Both the position numbers and the translations under genes were made by a program. A DNA stretch of 20,103 nucleotides, taken from Thermoproteota archaeon. Its GTDB lineage: Archaea; Korarchaeota; JAOZGF01; JAOZFZ01. Shown here in pieces: positions 6,719 to 15,177 of this stretch; position 1 is the first letter of the stretch; each line of letters begins with the position of its first letter. The stretch is from positions 1-20,103 of the forward strand of contig JAOZFT010000024.1 of NCBI GenBank assembly GCA_027492035.1, read 5' to 3'. Below the pieces are notes generated by a model. That model was not told where the DNA came from and did no database searches. It saw only the letters and a list, made by a program, of their open reading frames with translations.

Positions 6719-6942
6719 TGCATGAAACAAGAACTAGGTCGTTAATTAAAGCTTTAACTTGGAGAGTAATTGGAATGTTTGTTTTAGGCAGTTTAGCATG
6801 GATTATAACTAACAACACTTTTCAAACTACCACTTTAACTGTTTCTTTTCATTTAGTTCAATTCACTCTCTACTACTTCCATGAAAGAATCTGGAATTAC
6901 ATTAAGTGGGGGGTAACTGATGGACAGAAAAAAGAAACGTAG
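6718..6942 (+). CDS. DUF2061 membrane protein
   Basis: This 74-residue protein matches the DUF2061 pattern: an N-terminal T-R-S-L-x-K-A-L-T-W-R (residues 5-15), a first membrane helix GMFVLGSLAWIIT (19-31), a second hydrophobic segment (about 39-53), and the signature YYFHERIWNYIKWG (52-65). The start ATG overlaps the cysD stop (TAATG), so the two are translationally coupled. DUF2061 proteins commonly accompany sulfate-activation genes; the biochemical role is not known, and a link to sulfate or sulfonate handling at the membrane is inferred. Cytoplasmic and external faces cannot be assigned with confidence. Confidence 0.85.
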   Translation: MHETRTRSLIKALTWRVIGMFVLGSLAWIITNNTFQTTTLTVSFHLVQFTLYYFHERIWNYIKWGVTDGQKKET

Positions 6943-6986
6943 ATGAAAACTTAAAACATACCAAGAGGTAGGAGGAACCAAAAGAA

Positions 6987-7028
6987 ATGTTGAAGCTAAA
7001 ACACAAAAGACGGAGGCTAGGGATATGA
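6987..7028 (+). CDS. Possible 13-residue leader peptide before cysN
   Basis: An ATG at 6987 behind GGAGG (6971-6975) opens a 13-codon basic peptide ([13 protein letters not shown]). Its TGA (7026-7028) overlaps the cysN start codon as ATGA. The arrangement would couple cysN translation to the mini-gene. However, cysN has its own GGAGG at 7012-7016, and so short an ORF can arise by chance. Confidence 0.2.
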   Translation: MLKLKHKRRRLGI

Positions 7029-8217
7029 ATATAGTTATTGTTGGACATGTAGATCATGGTAAATCAACTTTAATAGGGAGACTTCTTTATGACACGGACT
7101 CTATACCTGAGCAAAAACTGGACGAAATAAAACAAACCTGTGAAGCATTAGAGCGTAAAATGGAATTTGCTTATGTAGTTGACGCCTTAGAAGAAGAAAG
7201 AAACCGTGAAATGACAATTGACACAACCCAAACATTTTTTAGAAGCAAAAAAAAAGTTACACCATTATAGACGCCCCAGGTCACAAGGAATTCCTAAAAA
7301 ACATGGTAACTGGTGCTTGCCAAGCAAATGCAGGATTACTTATAGTTGATGTAGAGAAGGGGGTGCAAGAACAAACAAAAAGACACGCTTACATTCTGAA
7401 ACTCTTAGGAATAAATCAACTTATAGTAGTAATTAACAAAATGGATTTAGTTAATTTCAGCAAAAAGAAGTACGAAAAAGTCAAAAAGGAAGTGTTGAAG
7501 TATTTAAAAGAAATTGGAACCACTCCCAACTTTATTATACCGGTTTCTGCCTATTATGGAGACGGTGTAACTAAAAATTCGGAAAGAATACCCTGGTATA
7601 AAGCTGAAACCGTCATAGACGCCTTAGATGCATTGAAAGAGCCTTTTAAAACTTATGATTTCAGACTCCCAATCCAAGACATTTACAAACTTAGTAACAA
7701 AAGAATCTATGTTGGCAACATACTGTCCGGAATGGTTAAGGTGGGGGAAAACGTAAAAATTTTTCCTTCAGGTGAAGAAGCAAAGATAGAGCAGATAATT
7801 ACTTTTGAAGGCAAAATGAAAGAAGCTGAAAAACCTAAAGCAATAGGGGTAACTTTGAACAAGCAAGGGTTCTTAAGAGGAAACGTAATAACTAAAGGGA
7901 AAAAACCCATTGTCACTAACGAAATAGAACCAACTGTTTTCTGTTTACTAAATGAAGTAAAGGAAAAAGAGCAATACATTTTCAGGTGTGTAACCCAGGA
8001 AACTAAATGTAAAATTGAGAGAGTAGTGGAGAAAATCGATGTTAACACTTTAGAGAAAATAAAAAACACAACCGCTTTAAAGGAAACAGAAGTTGGAAAA
8101 GTAAAGATTCACTTAAACAAACCAGTAGTTGTGGAAAAATTCGAAAACTTACCTGAACTAGGCAGGTTTATACTTGAAAAAAACGGAGAAATAGTTGCAG
8201 GTGGAATAATAACATGA
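7025..8217 (+). CDS. cysN: CysN-like GTPase (sulfate adenylyltransferase subunit 1), one frameshift
   Basis: This is an EF-Tu-like GTPase that would drive APS synthesis with CysD. Visible parts: G1 GHVDHGKST (residues 7-15), switch [12 protein letters not shown]3 DAPGH, G4 NKMD and a G5-like SAY, followed by two beta-barrel domains (from about [15 protein letters not shown]). The frame breaks at an A9 run (7247-7255). Frame 0 stops at 7268-7270, whereas a one-base gain or -1 slip gives [16 protein letters not shown] and runs to TGA 8217. The restored protein is about 397 residues, shorter than E. coli CysN (about 475). The ATG follows GGAGG, and the stop overlaps the next start (ATGA). Sequencing error, true mutation and slippage are all possible. 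Confidence 0.8.
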
Positions 8218-8909
8218 TAATTCTTGCTTTAGATGGTTTAGAATATAAATATGTGAAAGAGTTCAAATGTAAAAATTTAATGCAGAAATACTGTGGTAAA
8301 ACAGACATATCTGAGTTTTCAGAACCAAGAACAGTAGTTATTTGGTCATCATTCCTTGCAGGGAAAAACCTGGAAAAAGAGATACTTAAAACAAAAAATT
8401 TTTGGGAGTTTAAACTAAACCCAAAAGAAACCTTTTTTTCAAAGTTTAAGAAATGGAAAGCAATAGATGTTCCAGGACTTACCTATAAGTCAGAAAAACA
8501 TAAAAAAGAAAGAGAACTTCTAAAAAAATTTTTCAATGGAGAAATCACTATAAGGGAATATGATAAAGCAGCTTTTAAACACCATAAAGAGAATAAGGCT
8601 GAATTCTTTAATGCAATAAAAGAGAATTACCAAGTTACAATGGGTTACTTCGCCTTAGCTGACACAATCGGGCACTTAAGTTTTGGGGTTAAACCGAAAA
8701 TGAAGATAGTTTACAAAGAACTTGACAAAATAGCTGAGAAAATTGGGGAAAATAACAAACTACTAATAATTTCTGATCATGGAATGAAAGCTGTTGGAAG
8801 ATACGGAGACCATTCTAATTACGGATTCTGGAGCACAAATTTTTTTGCAGACCTGGACAGGCCGAAAATAACTCAATTCAGGAAAATAATTGAGCTCTGT
8901 AAAGGTTAA
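8214..8909 (+). CDS. Alkaline-phosphatase-superfamily phosphodiesterase/phosphatase
   Basis: This 231-residue protein has the metal-site pattern of type I phosphodiesterases / nucleotide pyrophosphatases: ALDG (Asp 7), the nucleophile Thr 40 in EPRTVVIWSSFLAG, D150-x3-H154 in ADTIGH, D188-H189 in ISDHGM, and His 200 in GDHSNYG. All expected two-metal ligands are present, so it should be active. It is short for the superfamily because the cap region is small. No signal peptide is seen, so it is cytoplasmic. The ATGA overlap with cysN makes it part of the sulfur operon. A nucleotide by-product of sulfate activation (APS, PAP or similar) is a plausible substrate, but that is inference from position. 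Confidence 0.8.
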   Translation: MIILALDGLEYKYVKEFKCKNLMQKYCGKTDISEFSEPRTVVIWSSFLAGKNLEKEILKTKNFWEFKLNPKETFFSKFKKWKAIDVPGLTYKSEKHKKERELLKKFFNGEITIREYDKAAFKHHKENKAEFFNAIKENYQVTMGYFALADTIGHLSFGVKPKMKIVYKELDKIAEKIGENNKLLIISDHGMKAVGRYGDHSNYGFWSTNFFADLDRPKITQFRKIIELCKG

Positions 8910-8996
8910 AAAATTTAAAAGAATCAGGAACAAATTAACAAAGTTTCTTTATAACTTCTCTAATTAAAAATTAAGGGAATAAAAAGGAGTTCAGAA

Positions 8997-10826
8997 TTGT
9001 GCGGAATAGCTGGCTACTACGGTTTAAACAATAAAAACTTACTGGAAAAAATGTGCAAAGTAATTAGACACAGGGGACCTGACGATGAAGGATACTACAC
9101 ATGTTCAAAAATAGGTTTATGTAACAGACGTTTAAGCATAATAGATGTGAAAGGGGGACATCAACCTATACATAACGAAGACGGAACAATCTGGATAACG
9201 TACAATGGCGAAATATACAACTACAAAGAGTTAAGCAGGGAGTTAGAAAAGAGACATAATTTTTACACTAACTCAGACACTGAAGTAATTGTTCACTGTT
9301 ACGAAGAATATGGGGAAGAATTTGTCAACAAATTAAACGGAATGTTTGCTTTCGCTATATGGGACTCAAATAAGGAAGAACTGCTTATTTACCGTGACCG
9401 TTTCGGAATAAAACCACTATATTATTACTATAACGGTGAAAAACTCTTTTTCGGTTCAGAAATAAAAGCAATACTTCAAAGTGAAGAAGTGGAAAGAACC
9501 CCAAACGACAAAGTAATTTATGAATTTCTTGTCCACGGTTGGCACGACCATACAGAAGAAACCTTCTTCAAAGGAGTAAAGAGATTAATGCCAGCACATT
9601 ACCTAAAAGTAAACAGTAAAGGATTAAAAATTAGAAAGTACTGGGAAATAAAGAAACTAAACCAAAAAATAGAGTCCAAAGAGGAGAAAGACAAAGAACT
9701 AACTGAAAAATTCTACAACTTATTCCTAGATTCAGTAAAGAAAAGACTTATAAGTGAAGTCCCTGTAGGAACGTGTTTAAGCGGCGGAATGGATTCTTCA
9801 TCCATTGTATGCATAATAAATAAACTCTTAAGGAAAGGAATAAGCAAAGAAGTTATAGGGGAGAAACAAAAAACTTTTTCAGCAGTCTATAAAGAAAAAG
9901 AAGCAGATGAAACCCCCTATATTGAAGAAGTTATTAAGTTCACAAACTCAGAAAAAAACTTCACCCACCCAAACGCTGAAGAACTCTGGAAAGAACTTGA
10001 CAAAATAATATGGTACCAAGAAGAACCTTTCGGAAGCACAAGCATTTATGCTCAATGGTGTGTAATGAAAGAAGCAAGCAAAAAAGTTAAAGTAGTACTT
10101 GACGGGCAAGGAGGAGACGAATTACTTGCAGGATACACTCACTACTACATATACTTCCTAAAAGATTTACTGAAACAAAAAAGAATCATTCAGTTCATAA
10201 AAAACTTCTTCTTAGGTTTAGACCTCTTCTACAAAGACATACTGCACCACCTACTTAACAAAAGAAAAGAGAAAAAACTTATACAGGAAATGTTGAACAA
10301 AGAATTCATAAAGAAATATAAGGGTGAAGTTAAAACACCATGGAAAATCAAAAACTTAACAACTTACCTTCTAAATTCATTAACACAAATAAGTATACCC
10401 CACCTTTTAAGGTATGAAGACAAAAACGCAATGGCACACTCTATAGAATCAAGGGTACCTTTCCTAGACCACAGACTCGTAGAATATGTTTTCAACACAC
10501 CGGAAAACCAAAAAATAAGAAACGGATGGACAAAGTACATTCTGAGAAAAGCCATGAAAGGGGAGATACCCGAAAAAGTAAGGAAAAGAAGGTCAAAACT
10601 AGGATTTGCAACTCCGGAAGTAAAATGGCTCAGGGAATTAAGTAAAGAAATAATTGAAACCTTCGAAACAGAAACGTTCAAACAAAGAAAGTACTTTAAC
10701 CAAGAAAAGGTAACTAAAAATTTTGAGGAGTTTGTGAAGGGGAAATTTACACTGCAACACTCAATATTCTGGCGAGTAGTAATACTTGAAAAATGGCTAA
10801 ACCTATTCATAGATGAGAAAAAGTAA
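8997..10826 (+). CDS. asnB: Asparagine synthetase (glutamine-hydrolysing)
   Basis: This 609-residue enzyme has two domains. The N-terminal glutaminase begins MCGIAGY: Cys 2 is the nucleophile after Met removal, which fixes TTG 8997 as the start, behind GGAG at 8986-8989. It also contains RHRGPDDEG (24-32), RRLSIID (44-50), YNGEIYN (69-75) and SDTE (93-96). The synthetase domain has the PP-loop LSGGMDSSS (261-269), then VVLDGQGGDELLAGY and a C-terminal ESRVPFLDH. It would amidate Asp to Asn with Gln and ATP; archaeal homologues also amidate other carboxylates, including sugar acids, so the substrate is not certain. A second, related gene follows in tandem after 66 bases. A candidate TATA (TTTATAA) lies at 8947-8953. 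Confidence 0.9.
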   Translation: MCGIAGYYGLNNKNLLEKMCKVIRHRGPDDEGYYTCSKIGLCNRRLSIIDVKGGHQPIHNEDGTIWITYNGEIYNYKELSRELEKRHNFYTNSDTEVIVHCYEEYGEEFVNKLNGMFAFAIWDSNKEELLIYRDRFGIKPLYYYYNGEKLFFGSEIKAILQSEEVERTPNDKVIYEFLVHGWHDHTEETFFKGVKRLMPAHYLKVNSKGLKIRKYWEIKKLNQKIESKEEKDKELTEKFYNLFLDSVKKRLISEVPVGTCLSGGMDSSSIVCIINKLLRKGISKEVIGEKQKTFSAVYKEKEADETPYIEEVIKFTNSEKNFTHPNAEELWKELDKIIWYQEEPFGSTSIYAQWCVMKEASKKVKVVLDGQGGDELLAGYTHYYIYFLKDLLKQKRIIQFIKNFFLGLDLFYKDILHHLLNKRKEKKLIQEMLNKEFIKKYKGEVKTPWKIKNLTTYLLNSLTQISIPHLLRYEDKNAMAHSIESRVPFLDHRLVEYVFNTPENQKIRNGWTKYILRKAMKGEIPEKVRKRRSKLGFATPEVKWLRELSKEIIETFETETFKQRKYFNQEKVTKNFEEFVKGKFTLQHSIFWRVVILEKWLNLFIDEKK

Positions 10827-10892
10827 TTTTAAATTAAAAAGTGTTGGAAGTTAAGATTAAACTGCAATCCTGAACATGAAGGGTTTTTGTTT

Positions 10893-12824
10893 ATGTGCGG
10901 CATATGCGGCTTCGCTTTTGAAGATAAAAAACTAATAAAGGAAATGTGCAATATTTTTAAAGCATAGGGGACCTGACGATAAGGGGTATTTCCTAGATAA
11001 AGGAATATCTTTAGGGAACACAAGATTAAGCGTAATAGATTTAGAAACAGGGAAACAACCTATTTACAATGAAGACGGTTCAATGGTGATTGTGCAAAAT
11101 GGAGAAATTTACAATTATAGACAAATCAGGAAGGAACTTATCAATTTAGGGCATTCATTTTACACAAAATCAGATACAGAAGTTATACTCCACGCTTATG
11201 AGGAATGGGGAACCAAAGCACTTAATAAACTCAATGGAATGTTTGCATTTGCAATATGGGACTCCAACAGAAAGGAATTATTCCTAGCCCGAGATAGATG
11301 CGGAATAAAACCTTTATATTACACCTTAACAAAAAACAAAACCCTTCTTTTCGCTCAGAAATAAAAGCCTTACTTTTATATGAAAAAATTAAACCTAAGC
11401 TAAGTTTAGAAGGACTTCACTATTACTTAAACCTCCGATTCTTACCTGGAGAAGTAACAATGTTTAAAGGAATCAAGAAACTTTTACCTGGCCATTACCT
11501 CTTATATAAATTATCAAGCAAGAACATGGAAGTAAGTAAGTATTGGGAAGTAAAGGTTTCACCGGAGGAGCATACCGAAAGTTTTTTTGTTAAGAAGTTA
11601 AGGGAAATTTTGAAAGAATCTGTAAAAAGACACCTTATAAGTGACGTCCCTGTTGGAATATATCTTTCTGGAGGCATAGACAGCAGCTCAATAGTAGCTT
11701 TTGCTTCGCAAGTGTCAGAAGAACCCGTTAAAACTTTTACAATGGGATTCAATGAACCCTCAGATGAATTAAGAGACGCTAAACAAGTGTCAGAATTTTT
11801 TGAAACTGAACACTATGAATTAGTAATAGACTCTGATTTGATGAAAGATTACCCTGCTATGATATGGTACGCTGACACACCGAAAAGAAACCTTTACCCT
11901 TACTACATCGCCAAAGTTGTAAGGAAACATGTAAAAGTAGTTCTTGGAGGACTTGGAGGTGATGAACTTTTCGCAGGTTACGAATGGAAATACCAATTCG
12001 CAGAAGATACTACGGAAGAGCGTTCAAAAATACCAAACAACCTCAAATTCTCGCTTAGAAAAGAAATTCCAGAATTCATAAAGTATGTAACAAGGTATGG
12101 TTCACTTCATGAAATAGACCTTATCCACAATTTAAGGAGAGCAGCATACATAGACAACGATGTCAAACAGTACCTGCTCATAATGAGCTTAGATGAAGTC
12201 TATGAAAATAATTATTTGAAAGAGAAAATATATGGCGAAGAAATTCAGAAAATTAAATTACCGCAACTAGAAGATATATTTAAGCCATTTTTTGAAGATA
12301 ATAATCTTAACTTAATTGATAAAATTCTTCTTGCAGATTTTAAAATTAAAATGGTGGATGATTTTCTTTTTGTGGAGGATTCAATGTCCTCCGCTAACTC
12401 CTTAGAGTCAAGAGTACCTTTTTTAGACAAAGAACTTGTGGAATTCGTTTTTACTATACCATCAAGGTTTAAATACAGAGAGGGAAGAGGGAAATATATT
12501 TTTAAGAAAGCAATGCAGGGAATATTACCTAAAGAAGTAATAAAGAAAGAAAAACAAGGATTTAGCAGTGACGTAGTAATTAGATTTGAAAGAGAAATAC
12601 GGGAAATAGCAAAACAAATTCTAATGAATGGATACTTAGTAAAGGATAATTTAATTAAGGGGGGCTACATAGAGAATATACTTAATTACAGAACTTCTCG
12701 CAGCTTAACTAAGCATTACATTACAGTATGGAATCTCTTAACCCTTGAAATATGGTATAGAATGTACATTAAACAAGGAAAAATTCCAAAACCTCTTACA
12801 CTAAATAAATTGGAAGCAATTTAG
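10893..12824 (+). pseudogene. Second asparagine synthetase-like gene, interrupted by two frameshifts
   Basis: Three stretches in two frames together encode one class II glutamine amidotransferase/synthetase. The first (from ATG 10893, MCGICGF) ends in a stop at 10964-10966. One base too many around 10954-10961 (T5A3) is then corrected, and the sequence resumes as KHRGPDDKGYF through NGEIYNY and SDTE to a TAA at 11362. One base missing near 11353-11355 restores SEIKALL and continues to TAG 12824 with LSGGIDSSS and VVLGGLGGDELFAGY. The lesions cancel, so the span is exactly 644 codons. All catalytic motifs, including Cys 2, survive, which argues for recent decay or sequence error. It is clearly diverged from the upstream copy. 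Confidence 0.82.
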
Positions 12825-12832
12825 TTTTAAAA

Positions 12833-12851
12833 ACCAAAAAGCGTTTTTGGT
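12833..12851 (+). terminator. Short hairpin after the second asparagine synthetase gene
   Basis: ACCAAAAA (12833-12840), GCG loop, TTTTTGGT (12844-12851) form a perfect 8-bp stem nine bases after the stop codon at 12822-12824. It may mark the 3' end of the transcript, though archaeal termination usually relies on T-runs and the stem is AT-rich. Confidence 0.3.
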
Positions 12852-12963
12852 AAAAATATAAAGAGACAGAAAACTTCTTTATGTTTAAATTTTATCTTTT
12901 TGACGGCATTGATTAAAACCAAATGTTGCAAAGTAGAAAATATAAGAAGAAGGGGTTTATCCT

Positions 12964-13491
12964 TTGCAAGAATGGAAAAAGTTAATTTTAGAAATTTTTG
13001 AAAAGAAAAATCTAAAAAACCCTCTTCAAAAAATATTGAGGAAATCAGGTTTAAAAATAAATGAATTTGCAAGAATTTCAGAGATTCCTGAAAGTACATT
13101 ATATAAAATCTTTTCAGAGGAAGAGAAAGACATTAGGCTGTCTACAGTTTTTAAAATAATGGATGGAATAAAAAGGATCTACGGAACAGAAAGTCCATCC
13201 TTAAAAAGCACTATAGGGGTTATTACAGCCAGTTTTGTTCTGGATCAATTACCAAATGCTTTAGAAGTTAAAGGTAAAACTTACTATATAAAGGAGTATC
13301 CGGCTTTAACAATAGAGGAAGAGATAATACAAGGAATAAAGGCTGAAAGAGACGGAGTGGAGGCTATCATTTGTGGACCTGTTGCAGCAACCACACTGGA
13401 GAAAATAGTTACAGTACCGGTTATCTCGGTTAAGTTCGACAAAGAAGTTGTAATGAGAGCTGTACATCAGGCAATGGAGAAAATAGATTAA
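12964..13491 (+). CDS. HTH regulator with PrpR_N-like sensor domain
   Basis: This is a 175-residue protein. Residues 22-73 form an XRE-like helix-turn-helix (ILRKSGLKINEFARISEIPE, then STLYKIF). Residues 84-175 resemble the PrpR_N sensory domain: IGVITASFVLDQLP, then GVEAIICGPVAATTLEKIV, VPVISVKFDKEVVMRAVHQA. PrpR_N domains sense small metabolites in bacterial activators; pairing with an N-terminal HTH is seen in archaea. The start is TTG 12964 behind GGGG (12952-12955). It lies 260 bases upstream of the com operon in the same direction and has its own promoter region, so it is a candidate regulator of coenzyme M synthesis. The ligand is unknown. Confidence 0.75.
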   Translation: MQEWKKLILEIFEKKNLKNPLQKILRKSGLKINEFARISEIPESTLYKIFSEEEKDIRLSTVFKIMDGIKRIYGTESPSLKSTIGVITASFVLDQLPNALEVKGKTYYIKEYPALTIEEEIIQGIKAERDGVEAIICGPVAATTLEKIVTVPVISVKFDKEVVMRAVHQAMEKID

Positions 13492-13622
13492 AAGGAATCT
13501 GAATTAATAAAACTAAAAAAGTTTTCTCCCAGAAAAAACGAAGGAAAAACTAATTGTTTTTTGCTTGTCTTTTCTCGACATAGTAAATTGCACCCTAACC
13601 CTTTTTTATGAAGAAAAGAAAA

Positions 13623-13675
13623 ATTTTTCCTTAATGTAATTTTTCTATTTTATTTTTTTCTTTATAAGGAAAAAT
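13623..13675. repeat. Inverted repeat upstream of the com promoter
   Basis: ATTTTTCCTTA (13623-13633) and TAAGGAAAAAT (13665-13675) are perfect 11-base inverted copies separated by 31 bases. The right copy ends five bases before the comA TATA box. A regulator site is possible, but the arms are low in complexity. Confidence 0.3.
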
Positions 13676-13679
13676 AGTA

Positions 13680-13691
13680 ATATTTAAATAT
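13680..13691 (+). promoter_or_regulatory. comA: TATA box of the comABDE operon
   Basis: ATATTTAAATAT, itself a palindrome, lies about 60 bases upstream of the comA start at 13752. Transcription would begin near 13713, giving a leader of about 40 bases that ends in the ribosome site AGGGGAAGGG (13741-13750). Confidence 0.55.
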
Positions 13692-13751
13692 AAAAAATAC
13701 TTAAGCGAGTAAAGAAAAACTTACTAAAGTTTTCGGCAAAAGGGGAAGGGT

Positions 13752-14528
13752 TTGAAGATAAAAAACTTTGAAAAATTAATAGTTCCTGAGAGAGAACCTA
13801 AACCTAGAAGTAAAGGAATAACTATGGTGTTAGATAAAAACCTTGGGTTAAGAGGAATAAGAGACTTAGTTGAAACTGCCGGGGAGTACATAGACATTAT
13901 GAAGTTTGGTTGGGGCACAACACGGATGTTACCCAAGAGATTATTAAAGAGTAAAATAAGGATTTTAAGGGATAATGAGATAGAGGTATGCAATGGAGGA
14001 ACATTAACAGAATTTGCATTTTTACAAGGTAAATTTAAGGATTACCTAGGTGAAATGGCAACAATGGGTTATACGGTGGTTGAGATTTCAGATGGAACCA
14101 TAAATATGGGCTATGAAGAACGTTTGGAACTTATAACCCAAGCAAAAGAGCAAGGGTTTAAAGTTGTTACTGAAGTAGGCAAGAAAAGCCCTTCAGAAGA
14201 CTCCAAACTAACTGTACAAAAAAGGGTAGAACTGATAAAGAGAGACTTAAAGATGGGAGTAGATAAAGTTGTTTTAGAAGCTAGAGAAAGTGGAACTGTA
14301 GGAATTTTCGACAATAGGGGGGAAGTAGTTATTCCGAGGGTGTTATCCATAATTAAAAGCGTAAATGTTAATGATTTAATATTTGAAGCCCCTAAAAAAA
14401 AGCAACAAGTATATTTAATCTTAAACATAGGTCCTAATGTGAATTTAGGAAACATCAGCCCTTTAGATGTGATATCCGTTGAAACATTAAGGAGGGGACT
14501 TAGAGGAGATACATTTGGTAAGGTGTAA
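13752..14528 (+). CDS. comA: Phosphosulfolactate synthase
   Basis: ComA adds sulfite to phosphoenolpyruvate to form (R)-2-phospho-3-sulfolactate, the first step of archaeal coenzyme M synthesis, in the cytoplasm. The 258-residue length is close to the M. jannaschii enzyme, and the TIM-barrel family blocks are present: GITMVLDKNLGLRGIRDLVE (23-42), YIDIMKFGWGTTRM, NGGTLTEFAFLQG, VVEISDGT, VVTEVGKKSP and VVLEARESGT. The start is TTG 13752 behind AGGGGAAGGG. It is the first gene of a four-gene operon, and the comB start lies inside its 3' end (14 bases of overlap). Confidence 0.93.
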   Translation: MKIKNFEKLIVPEREPKPRSKGITMVLDKNLGLRGIRDLVETAGEYIDIMKFGWGTTRMLPKRLLKSKIRILRDNEIEVCNGGTLTEFAFLQGKFKDYLGEMATMGYTVVEISDGTINMGYEERLELITQAKEQGFKVVTEVGKKSPSEDSKLTVQKRVELIKRDLKMGVDKVVLEARESGTVGIFDNRGEVVIPRVLSIIKSVNVNDLIFEAPKKKQQVYLILNIGPNVNLGNISPLDVISVETLRRGLRGDTFGKV

Positions 14529-15171
14529 AATAAGTTTCAATGTGAAAAGTATCGGGAAAGATGACACTGTTGTGGTTGTTGATGTTTTACGTGCTACTAG
14601 CACTATTGTTACAGCTTTGGCCAATGGTGTAGAGGAGATCATTCCTGTAAGTTCTATTGATGAAGCTTTTAAACTTAGAAGGAATGGTTATTGCTTAATT
14701 GGGGAAGAAAAAGGTGTGAAAATAAAAGAATTTGACTTTAGTAATTCACCTACTGAAATAATGCAAAATCCTTGTAAAAAAATCGCTTTAAAAACTACAA
14801 ATGGAACAAAAATTATTAAGGAAGTAGAGGAAAGGACAAACCAGGAAGTATTTATGGGCTCAACATTAAACCTTTCTTACTTAGCTGAAAGACTTAAACA
14901 AACAGAAAAAATAAACATAATAGCTGTGGGAGGGAGGAAGGGATTCATAGAAGATTTAGCAGTAAGTATAGCTTTATTTACTAAATTGCAGAATTTACCT
15001 TTGAAGAAGGAAATTGTTAAGGAATTAATTATTAATTCAGAAGCAGCGAAACATTTAGCTAAAATAGGTTACTGGAAAGACGTTGAATTTGTTCTTCAGA
15101 TAGACCTATACCCAATTGCCCCTATTCTAAAAAAGGGAAAAATAGTTTTGGAGCAAAGCAGCTACAAGTGA
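14515..15171 (+). CDS. comB: 2-phosphosulfolactate phosphatase
   Basis: ComB removes phosphate from 2-phosphosulfolactate to give sulfolactate; it is magnesium-dependent and has its own fold. The 218-residue protein shows the family signature VDVLRATSTIVTALANG (22-38), GEEKGVKIKEFDFSNSPTE, ALKTTNGTKII and GGRKGFIEDLAVS. The TTG start at 14515 overlaps comA by 14 bases and follows AGGAG (14503-14507) at a seven-base spacing, so translation is probably coupled. The stop is six bases before comD. The next enzyme of the pathway, sulfolactate dehydrogenase (ComC), is not in this window. Confidence 0.92.
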   Translation: MVRCKISFNVKSIGKDDTVVVVDVLRATSTIVTALANGVEEIIPVSSIDEAFKLRRNGYCLIGEEKGVKIKEFDFSNSPTEIMQNPCKKIALKTTNGTKIIKEVEERTNQEVFMGSTLNLSYLAERLKQTEKINIIAVGGRKGFIEDLAVSIALFTKLQNLPLKKEIVKELIINSEAAKHLAKIGYWKDVEFVLQIDLYPIAPILKKGKIVLEQSSYK

Positions 15172-15177
15172 ATAGAA

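Noticed and set aside
7707-8069. 120-residue minus-strand ORF
   Set aside because: It is antisense to the beta-barrel domains of the CysN-like gene, with the Ser/Phe-rich composition typical of shadow frames in AT-rich DNA.
14111-14455. 114-residue minus-strand ORF
   Set aside because: It is antisense to comA and has no protein-family pattern.
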